8,398 bases of DNA from GCA-003244245 sp036378735 (GTDB taxonomy: Bacteria; Actinomycetota; Actinomycetes; Mycobacteriales; Pseudonocardiaceae). Every line of letters starts with the position of its first letter. Positions within the stretch are counted from its first letter, which is position 1. Positions 1-4,778 of this stretch are shown here, piece after piece. The notes below the pieces were generated by a model. That model was not told the origin of the DNA. It did no database searches and was given only the letters and a program-made list of their open reading frames with translations. The position numbers and the translations under genes are program-made. The DNA is taken from the NCBI GenBank assembly GCA_036378735.1, contig DASUVX010000147.1, positions 1 through 8,398 of the forward strand. Direction: 5' to 3'.

Positions 1-443
1 AACAGTTTGTCGTCGGCGCCGGAGCTGTCCACCATCACCTGGCCATTGCGCTCGATCACCGCCATGGCGGCGCCGGTGGTGGCCGAGCCGTACGGGCCGA
101 GGATCAGCTTGTAGCCCTTGTCGTTGAACTGGTCCACCAACTGGCCGGCGGTGTCGGGCTGGGACTGGTCGTCCTGGTAGTCGATGTGCAGCCGCAGGGT
201 TCGGCCGCCGACGGGAACGCCACCCTTCGCGTTGATCGTGCTGGCGCAGTAGTCGTAGCCCTGCTGGGTCAGCTTGCCTTCCTTCTCCAGGGAACCGCTC
301 AACGACATCGACGCCCCGAGGTTCACCGTGTCACCGGTCGTCGTCTGGTTCTGGGTGCCCTTGGAACCGCAGCCGGCGAGCACCAGCGCGAGCACCGCAC
401 CACCGGCCAGTACCCGCGCTCGCGATCCCATCGCATGCGTCAC
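1..443 (-). CDS. ABC transporter solute-binding lipoprotein, branched-chain amino acid type (N-terminal part)
   Basis: This gene runs off the left edge; about 147 codons are visible from the GTG at 443. An in-frame ATG at 431 is an alternative start, and neither has a convincing ribosome-binding site. The N-terminus is a lipoprotein signal: a short basic stretch (GSRAR), a hydrophobic core and the lipobox LAGC, so the mature protein should be anchored by its lipidated Cys outside the membrane. Next come a polar Thr/Gln/Asn linker, then NLGASMSLSGSLEKEG and a region with NAKGGVPVGGRTLRL and LILGPYGSATTGAAMAAV. This order is typical of type I periplasmic-binding proteins (Peripla_BP_6, LivK-like), which deliver branched-chain amino acids, amides or similar small molecules to an ABC permease. 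The ligand cannot be told from this part. It starts 20 bp after the serine hydrolase stop on the same strand, so co-transcription is plausible. The permease genes would lie outside the window. Confidence 0.85.
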   Translation of the reverse strand, partial: MTHAMGSRARVLAGGAVLALVLAGCGSKGTQNQTTTGDTVNLGASMSLSGSLEKEGKLTQQGYDYCASTINAKGGVPVGGRTLRLHIDYQDDQSQPDTAGQLVDQFNDKGYKLILGPYGSATTGAAMAVIERNGQVMVDSSGADDKL

Positions 444-463
444 GCTGTGAGCATAGGACCGAG

Positions 464-1354
464 CTATGACACTGTGGCCTGCACCGAGCCGGCGAGTGCG
501 CCGGCTGCGGCGGTGACCACCGCGGGCAGCGTGGCGTACGAATTCGCCGGCGCGGCAGCCAACACGATCACGACATAGCGCCAGTCCGGTCCGACCAGGC
601 CGGTGCTGTTCATGACTGCCTCGGAACCGCTGGTTCCCCAGCCTTGCTTGATCGCCCAGCTGCTATTCGGCAGCCCGTCCGGAATTCCGAAGTACTGATT
701 GAAATCGTCTGCGGCAATCTTCGGGCTATCTGACAGTGCACCGAGTATTAGCTCCTGGTCGGATTTGGGCAACTTATCGGTGATGTAGCGGTAAACAGTG
801 ACCATGTCCTGTGGGGTGATCAGTGTGTCGCCCCACTGGCCGGGATCGTCGGGTGCCCGGGTGCCGGTGAGCCCGAGCAGGTTCACCATTCTGGTCACGA
901 TGGCGGGACCGCCGCCGGCCGTCCACAAGTCGTCGGAGATCTGGTCGTCGCTGTTGGCGAGCATCTGGTGCAGTTGCTGCTGCGTGCCCGGCTCCGGCGT
1001 CGCCCAGTTGTCCCCGGCCAGCACGTCCAGCGCGATGAGCAATTTGACCACCGACATGGACGCCACTTGCCGGTCGGCGTTCTGGCTGGTCAGCACGCTA
1101 TTGGTGGCGCGATCGAAGACTTCGAAGCTGACCTGCGCAGCCGGCAGGACCTCCTGCGTCGCCTGCTCCACCCGCGCCGCTGCGATGGTCGGGTCGACGG
1201 CAGGAGGCTCCGGCCGGCTGGCCGCGACCGGTGGCGAGCTGATCGCTGGTAGGGCAATCGAACGATGAGCGCTCGGGGCGGCTGCCGCTGACGCCAACCC
1301 GGCGCCGGCAATGCACAGTAGCAGCGCGGTGACGAGTATCAATAGGCGTCGCAT
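464..1354 (-). CDS. Exported serine hydrolase of the beta-lactamase/PBP fold
   Basis: This 296-residue protein has an Arg-Arg start, a hydrophobic core and a likely signal peptidase I site near ASA-AA (about residues 21-25). There is no lipobox, so it is probably secreted. A Pro/Ala-rich linker (about 30-57) precedes the catalytic domain. Visible beta-lactamase-fold motifs are SVVK (Ser101 and Lys104, the SxxK nucleophile motif), NSDD (134-137, at the place of SDN) and KQG (236-238, in place of KTG). Only 34 residues separate SxxK from SDD, much less than the roughly 60 of classical class A enzymes. I cannot find a clear counterpart of the deacylating Glu166; the region reads APDDPGQWG. A PBP-like or other penicillin-recognising hydrolase is therefore as likely as a true beta-lactamase. 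The ATG at 1354 begins the signal peptide cleanly, although its ribosome-binding site is weak. The binding-protein gene follows 20 bp downstream. The fold is fairly sure; the substrate is unknown. Confidence 0.8.
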   Translation of the reverse strand: MRRLLILVTALLLCIAGAGLASAAAAPSAHRSIALPAISSPPVAASRPEPPAVDPTIAAARVEQATQEVLPAAQVSFEVFDRATNSVLTSQNADRQVASMSVVKLLIALDVLAGDNWATPEPGTQQQLHQMLANSDDQISDDLWTAGGGPAIVTRMVNLLGLTGTRAPDDPGQWGDTLITPQDMVTVYRYITDKLPKSDQELILGALSDSPKIAADDFNQYFGIPDGLPNSSWAIKQGWGTSGSEAVMNSTGLVGPDWRYVVIVLAAAPANSYATLPAVVTAAAGALAGSVQATVS

Positions 1355-1446
1355 GCCCAGTACGTCGCCGCCTCGGCGGCCGCTCTTACTGTTTTTGAAC
1401 GGTTCCCCGGAAATTCACAGGAAAGTTACAGGTCGCTGGCGAGGAA

Positions 1447-1463
1447 TCTCGCTGATCGCGAGA
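1447..1463 (-). terminator. Small hairpin after the ligase gene, possible terminator
   Basis: A perfect 6-bp inverted repeat (TCTCGC and GCGAGA, 5-nt loop) lies 27 bp past the stop codon of the ligase gene, in the 136-bp gap before the serine hydrolase. Read on the minus strand it is followed by TTCCTC rather than a T-run, so it is at most a weak intrinsic terminator. The same gap holds a TAACTT box (complement of 1423-1428) that could be a -10 for the serine hydrolase, but I see no matching -35. Both calls are tentative. Confidence 0.25.
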
Positions 1464-1490
1464 ATGCGCATACTTAGGGTAGCGCGACGG

Positions 1491-2939
1491 TTAGCGGGAG
1501 TACCGGTGTTTGACGCCGGGCGGGAAGTATTCCGGATCACGATTGCGATGCAGGGTTATCCGCGGAAGCTGGCGTTGCACAGGCGTGTAGTGGGCGAACT
1601 CGCTGTTGAGCCGGCGAAGCTGCGCGACGATCGACTGCGCTATCGCGTCCCGTATCTCCTGGCTGCCGGCCACCCCAGGAGCAAGTTCGACGGCGATCGC
1701 GAGGTAGCGGTCGCGGTCGGCGTCCTCCGTGGACTCCATCACGAACTTCCCGGTGACCCAGGGCGCGATCGCCGGCTGCTCCAGGCCGACCGTGATGTTC
1801 TCCGGGTAGATGTTCGCGCCGTAGTACGACACCGCGAACTGCGAGCGGCCGAACACGTGCACGAACGGTAGCTCGCGGATGCGCGGTCGCCCGCCGAGCT
1901 CGGCGATCGGGTCGACGCCGTGGTCAGCCAGGAAGGCGAGCATCTCGTCGAACGGTGTGAGGCCACCGGTGTCGGCGATGTGGTAGCGGATCAGCGGGAT
2001 CCCGTTGTCACCGGTGAACACCAGCGTCGTGCCGTGCGTCTCGAACAGCCGGCTGCGCGGGTCGTACTGGGCAAGCGTGGGCAGCCGCGACTGGCCGAAC
2101 AGTTCCCGGGCGGCGGCCGGATGATCCGCCAGGTGGCGGCGGATGCAGACCGACAGTGGCGTCTCGGTGGCCAGCACACCGGCGTCGGCGGTGCCGTACA
2201 GCGACGCCGAGTCGAAGCACGGGTTCCTGCCGCCCGTCCGCTGGCCCATCAGCGTGCGCCACTCCTCGCTGAACACCTCACCGGCCAGCACCAGCTTGAC
2301 GTCGTAGTCGGGCCAGGGCACGCCTCGGGCCAGGCCGGTGTCGACGACGCCTTTGAGGAACGGCGGGTAGCCGAGTAGCACCACCTGCTCGAACTCCTGC
2401 CCGAGCGCAGTGACCACTCGCAGGATCTCGTCCACGTCACTGCCCGGGGTGATCACCGTGATCGGGTACCCCTTGGCTGCCAGGTGCCGGCAGCAGCTCG
2501 CGGTATACATCCCGCCGACCCAGCTGCCCAGCGCGAAGCACACCACGGCCAGGGTCGTGCGCCGGGCGGCGTCGAAGCTGTCGTGGAAGACCTGCTCGAA
2601 CCGGGTGGCAACGGTGAACTCATCGGCCACCGACCGCGGCCAGAAGGTGGGCTCTCCGGTCGAGCCGGAGGAGACCGCGATCATGTCGCAGCCCACCAGC
2701 TCACCACCGCGGCACAGCTGGGCCAGCGGATGCCGGCGCAGGTAGTTGTCCTTGGTCAGCAGCGGCAGCACCCGGAAATCGTCGACATCCCGCACCGCCG
2801 CCGGATCGATCCCGTGCTCGGTGAGAAACGCCTGGTAAGCGGGCACCGTCGCGGCCACCGACTCGAACAGCGCCAGCGCGCGCCGCTCGGCGTCCCCCGC
2901 CACCGGCCGACCCAGCACCTCGTCCAGCCCGTCCCGCAC
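1491..2939 (-). CDS. PaaK-like adenylate-forming ligase (phenylacetate-CoA ligase family)
   Basis: Enzymes of this family activate a carboxylic acid with ATP to an acyl-adenylate, then pass it to CoA or another acceptor. From the GTG at 2939 the protein has 482 residues, somewhat longer than the roughly 430-440 usual for PaaK. Visible motifs are the phosphate loop SSGSTGEP (90-97), VLAGEVFSEEW (about 217-227), LYGTADAG (247-254, in place of the usual YG-S/T-TE), GDNGIPLIRYHIADTGG (about 310-326, the PLIRYRTGD-type motif), GRS with GANIYPENI (364-382, the G-x-N-x-x-P signature of the PaaK C-terminal domain) and a C-terminal Lys (477) in GVKHRYSR. The reading frame extends upstream to an ATG at 3011, but that start lies inside a repeat. 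The GTG at 2939 has GGGAGG nine bases before it, which decides the start. It is transcribed away from vapB. The substrate is not deducible, and the altered Ala-Asp in LYGTADAG argues against simply calling it phenylacetate-CoA ligase. Confidence 0.85.
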   Translation of the reverse strand: MRDGLDEVLGRPVAGDAERRALALFESVAATVPAYQAFLTEHGIDPAAVRDVDDFRVLPLLTKDNYLRRHPLAQLCRGGELVGCDMIAVSSGSTGEPTFWPRSVADEFTVATRFEQVFHDSFDAARRTTLAVVCFALGSWVGGMYTASCCRHLAAKGYPITVITPGSDVDEILRVVTALGQEFEQVVLLGYPPFLKGVVDTGLARGVPWPDYDVKLVLAGEVFSEEWRTLMGQRTGGRNPCFDSASLYGTADAGVLATETPLSVCIRRHLADHPAAARELFGQSRLPTLAQYDPRSRLFETHGTTLVFTGDNGIPLIRYHIADTGGLTPFDEMLAFLADHGVDPIAELGGRPRIRELPFVHVFGRSQFAVSYYGANIYPENITVGLEQPAIAPWVTGKFVMESTEDADRDRYLAIAVELAPGVAGSQEIRDAIAQSIVAQLRRLNSEFAHYTPVQRQLPRITLHRNRDPEYFPPGVKHRYSR

Positions 2940-2948
2940 AGATCTCAC

Positions 2949-2954
2949 CCTCCC
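2949..2954 (-). promoter_or_regulatory. Ribosome-binding site of the PaaK-like ligase gene, inside a palindrome arm
   Basis: On the minus strand GGGAGG is followed after nine bases by the GTG at 2939. This sets the likely start of the ligase, 72 bp inside the longest possible frame. Most of the site lies in the outer arm (2945-2952) of the 91-bp palindrome. A transcript beginning upstream of 3035 could therefore fold with this site paired. Confidence 0.65.
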
Positions 2955-2957
2955 AAA

Positions 2958-3022
2958 CCGCGTTCTGGATGCAGACTGCTGTTTAAGGGCCCCCAAAACA
3001 GCAGTCTGCATCCAGAATGCGG
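2958..3022. repeat. REPIN-like repeat, left copy (two inverted 24-bp units)
   Basis: Unit 1 is 2958-2981 and unit 2 is 2999-3022, in inverted orientation with a 17-bp spacer (TTTAAGGGCCCCCAAAA). Both units contain the core TCTGGATGCAGA or its complement. Each unit is itself an imperfect palindrome of two 10-base halves around GATG or CATC. The element matches the right copy (4693-4758) in the same orientation at roughly 80 percent, and the match stops at the unit borders. The layout is that of REP doublets (REPINs) of other bacteria. No RAYT-type transposase is visible here. The family assignment is by architecture only. Confidence 0.8.
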
Positions 3023-3054
3023 CAGGCGAGGGTGAAGGTGGGGTATGCGAGAGT

Positions 3055-3060
3055 TATGAT
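3055..3060 (+). promoter_or_regulatory. -10 element of the vapBC operon, leaderless layout
   Basis: TATGAT fits the actinobacterial TANNNT -10 box and ends six bases before the vapB ATG at 3067. A transcript would then begin at or next to the start codon, that is, leaderless. No clear -35 is seen, and there is no good ribosome-binding site before vapB, which fits this reading. Confidence 0.5.
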
Positions 3061-3066
3061 TGGGGT

Positions 3067-3312
3067 ATGAGTAGTACGCGGATCACCATCAGCGTTCCTG
3101 AGCAGGTCGTTGCCAAGGCGCAACGGGCTGTCGAGTCCGGCCAGGCCGAGAGCGTGTCGGGATACTTCACCAGCTTGGCCGAGCGGGAGCCTGACTGGGC
3201 GGACGCGCGCACGGTGCTGGACGAGATGATCGCTGAGGTGGGTGGGATTTCAGAGCAAGACCGCCGCTGGGCACGTTCGGTGCTCGGCCTAGACGATGGT
3301 GCGCCCGCGTGA
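3067..3312 (+). CDS. vapB: VapB-type antitoxin, ribbon-helix-helix
   Basis: This 81-residue protein is the likely antitoxin of the PIN toxin encoded next to it. Residues 4-12 (TRITISVPE) look like the DNA-binding beta strand of a ribbon-helix-helix domain. They are followed by helical segments VVAKAQRAVESG and SVSGYFTSLAE (to about residue 40). The acidic, Trp-containing C-terminal half (about 43-81) would be the part that wraps the toxin. It overlaps vapC by 4 bp, the usual translational coupling in VapBC operons. By analogy with the family, VapB and the VapBC complex should repress their own promoter; the TATGAT box and the adjoining palindrome are the obvious candidate operator region. Its role is inferred mainly from position and fold. 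Confidence 0.8.
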   Translation: MSSTRITISVPEQVVAKAQRAVESGQAESVSGYFTSLAEREPDWADARTVLDEMIAEVGGISEQDRRWARSVLGLDDGAPA

Positions 3313-3686
3313 CGGCCGTCGTGTTGGACTCCGGTGCGATGATCGCGCTCGAACGGCGGGACACCCGGATGCTGGCGCTGGCCGACGAACTCCATCGGGC
3401 CCGGCGCGTCGGCTATGTTCCCGCCGGGGTGGTAGCGCAGACCTGGCGCGGTTCGGCGCGGCAGCACGCCACGATGCGATTACTTCGCGCGGGGGCGGTT
3501 CGCGTCGATCCACTTTCGGAGGATGTGGCGTACCGCCTGGGGTTGCTGCTGGCAAAGTCGGGCACGTCGGACGTCGTCGATGCGCACGTCGCACTACTCG
3601 CCGGTCGTCTGCGCGCAACCGTCGTGACCTCTGACCCGGATGATCTGACCGCGCTGGACTCCACCCTCATTTTCGTTGCCGTTTAG
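3309..3686 (+). CDS. vapC: VapC-type PIN-domain ribonuclease toxin
   Basis: This 125-residue single-domain PIN protein starts at a GTG that overlaps the vapB stop. PIN toxins cut RNA (tRNA or rRNA in studied cases) with Mg2+ or Mn2+ held by a cluster of acidic residues. Visible here are Asp7 in VVLDSGAMIALERRD, Glu15 in the same motif, Asp88 and Asp91 in GTSDVVDAHVALLA, and Asp109 in VTSDPDDL. At the place where many VapC proteins carry the second acidic residue this one reads VPAGVVAQTWRG, with Gln44. I believe this is usual in the actinobacterial subfamily that has LERGD-like and VVAQVWRG-like motifs. The length is normal and the frame intact, so the toxin is probably functional. The RNA target is unknown. 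Confidence 0.88.
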   Translation: MTAVVLDSGAMIALERRDTRMLALADELHRARRVGYVPAGVVAQTWRGSARQHATMRLLRAGAVRVDPLSEDVAYRLGLLLAKSGTSDVVDAHVALLAGRLRATVVTSDPDDLTALDSTLIFVAV

Positions 3687-3707
3687 CTGGCCGCAGGGAG
3701 TCTGCCC

Positions 3708-4016
3708 GTGACGGCGTCACCCACCCATCGCTACCACGCCCGTTGCCATTGGCAGGGCTCCACCGCCGCCGGTTATGAGTCCTACGACAGGGCACACCGG
3801 GGCGCGGTCCCGCCCGCGCTGGGCCCGATCGACCTCAGCGCCGATGCCGCTTTTCGAGGCGATCCGCAGCGATGTAACCCGGAGCAATTGCTCGTGCTGG
3901 CGGCGGCCTCCTGCCAGTTGCTGTCGTTTTTGGCGATGGTCAGATGGCACCTCCGGCAGCTGGCCCTGGGCGCCGCCGGATCCCCGGGCCAAGCGTGCGC
4001 ACCGGGTGGGAAATGA
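3708..4016 (+). pseudogene. OsmC/Ohr-family gene, 3' half lost
   Basis: A good ribosome-binding site (AGGGAG, seven bases before the GTG at 3708) opens a frame whose first 76 or so residues look like the N-terminal half of an OsmC-family peroxide-reducing protein. Examples are RYHARCHWQGSTAAGYESYDRAH, LSADAAFRGDPQ and NPEQLLVLAAASCQLLSFLA, where the Cys is the expected first redox cysteine. After SFLA (about position 3936) the similarity stops and 26 unrelated residues lead to a stop. The second half of the fold, with the second cysteine, is not found in any frame before the next gene. Full-length members have roughly 140-160 residues. This points to a deletion rather than a frameshift. The remnant may still be transcribed behind vapC, 21 bp upstream, but should not form a working enzyme. 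Confidence 0.7.
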
Positions 4017-4041
4017 CCAGCCGGTGCAAGGCAGTCCTGCG

Positions 4042-4047
4042 TACGGT
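4042..4047 (+). promoter_or_regulatory. Possible -10 element before the PPOX gene
   Basis: TACGGT fits TANNNT and ends seven bases before the ATG at 4055, the spacing expected of a leaderless transcript. The only purine stretch, GAGG, ends just two bases before the ATG and is too close to be a normal ribosome-binding site. No -35 is evident, so the call is weak. Confidence 0.3.
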
Positions 4048-4054
4048 TGAGGTC

Positions 4055-4681
4055 ATGTGCCTGACGGAGATCACTTCGGAAACACAGTTGCGGGAGATTC
4101 TCGGTGAGCCGACTGCCTACGTCGCTAACAAGGACCGGCGGTCCCTGCACGACTACGACAAGCAGTGGCTGGCCGGCTCGCCGTTGTGCCTGGTCGCGAC
4201 GTCGGGCGCAGACGGCAGCTGCGACGTCTCCCCGAAGGGCGATCCGCCCGGCTTCACCCTGGTACTCGACGACACCACCATCGCCATCCCGGAGCGGCCA
4301 GGTAACCGCCGCGGCGACGGTTTCCGCAACATCCTGACCAACCCGCACGTCGGCCTGGTGTACCTCATTCCCGGGCGCGGCGACACCCTGCGGATCAACG
4401 GCCGCGCGCGGCTGGTGCGCGAGGCACCATTCTTTGATCAGATGACGGTTAAGGGCCACCGGCCACTGCTGGCGCTCGTCGTCGGGATCGAGCAGATCTT
4501 CTACCACTGCCCGAAGGCGTTCATGCGCTCGAAGCTGTGGCAGCCCGCCACTTGGGACGCCGCGGCGGTGCCGTCGAAGGCGCAGATCGCCCAGTGCCTG
4601 GAACGCCCGGACGAAACCCTCGAACACCTCCAGCGCTACTACGGCCCCGCCTACGCCGCGCGCCTGTACGGTCGCGCTTGA
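4055..4681 (+). CDS. PPOX-type FMN-dependent flavoprotein (pyridoxamine 5'-phosphate oxidase-like)
   Basis: This 208-residue cytoplasmic protein resembles the PPOX-class flavoproteins labelled MSMEG_1061 or DR_2398 family. The split-barrel fold binds FMN or a related flavin; substrates in this branch are mostly unknown. Family-like segments are SPLCLVATSGADG (42-54), CDVSPKGDPPGF (56-67), ALPERPGNRR-like IPERPGNRRGDGFRNI (78-93), VYLIPGRGDTLRINGRA (102-118), MTVKGHRPLLALVV (130-143) and EQIFYHCPKAFMRS (146-159). The frame is open upstream to 3944, but that extension covers the tail of the broken osmC gene and is unlike the family. The ATG at 4055 gives the expected N-terminus. The length is normal and nothing essential seems missing. 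The repeat element begins 11 bp after the stop. Family membership is well supported; the physiological role is not known. Confidence 0.87.
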   Translation: MCLTEITSETQLREILGEPTAYVANKDRRSLHDYDKQWLAGSPLCLVATSGADGSCDVSPKGDPPGFTLVLDDTTIAIPERPGNRRGDGFRNILTNPHVGLVYLIPGRGDTLRINGRARLVREAPFFDQMTVKGHRPLLALVVGIEQIFYHCPKAFMRSKLWQPATWDAAAVPSKAQIAQCLERPDETLEHLQRYYGPAYAARLYGRA

Positions 4682-4692
4682 TCCGGCACCCA

Positions 4693-4758
4693 CCGCAGTC
4701 TGGATGCAGAACGCGGTAAAAAGCGCCCCGAAAACCGCAGTCTGCATCCAGACTGCGG
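4693..4758. repeat. REPIN-like repeat, right copy (two inverted 24-bp units)
   Basis: Units are 4693-4716 and 4735-4758, inverted, with an 18-bp spacer of A-tracts around a GC core. The second unit is a perfect palindrome: CCGCAGTCTG and CAGACTGCGG around CATC. The first has two changed bases in its second half. The two units pair over 24 positions with two mismatches (4711/4740 and 4712/4739), plus one pair on each outer and inner side. The element occupies most of the 97-bp gap between the PPOX and P450 genes. If transcribed, it would form a strong hairpin and could slow or stop read-through, but there is no T-run after it, so I do not call it a terminator. Confidence 0.82.
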
Positions 4759-4769
4759 TCTAGTCACCT

Positions 4770-4773
4770 GGAG
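4770..4773 (+). promoter_or_regulatory. Ribosome-binding site of the P450 gene
   Basis: GGAG lies five bases before the ATG at 4779. An in-frame GTG at 4773 overlaps this site and so is unlikely to be the start. Confidence 0.65.
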
Positions 4774-4778
4774 TGATC

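Larger units (their letters stand above)
2945..3035. repeat. 91-bp interrupted palindrome enclosing the left repeat copy
   Basis: All paired segments share one centre at 2990. The outer arms TCACCCTC (2945-2952) and GAGGGTGA (3028-3035) match perfectly. Five unpaired bases follow on each side (2953-2957 and 3023-3027). Next are four pairs (2958-2961 with 3019-3022), one G-T position (2962/3018), and a perfect 22-bp stem (2963-2984 with 2996-3017) around an 11-nt loop. The palindrome fills most of the gap between the divergent ligase and vapB genes. It reaches to within 6 bp of the ligase start and 31 bp of vapB. The outer arms are not present around the right-hand copy, so they belong to this locus rather than to the repeat. 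Confidence 0.85.

Noticed and set aside
3782..4747. Long open frame on the minus strand (321 codons) beginning inside the right repeat
   Set aside because: It lies antisense to the osmC remnant and the well-supported PPOX gene, has a low-complexity Arg/Gly/Val-rich composition typical of GC-rich antisense frames, and shows no family motif.
4693..4758. Right repeat as an intrinsic terminator of the PPOX gene
   Set aside because: The hairpin is strong but no T-run follows, and the same element sits between divergent promoters at the other locus, so termination is not its evident purpose.
2958..4758. The repeats as terminal inverted repeats of a transposon carrying vapBC and PPOX
   Set aside because: Both copies are complete doublets in the same orientation and there is no transposase between them; this fits two separate repeat insertions better.
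4678..4778. TGATC on both sides of the right repeat (4679-4683 area and 4774-4778) as a target-site duplication
   Set aside because: Five bases, not adjacent to the element ends, and no matching duplication flanks the left copy; chance is the simplest explanation.
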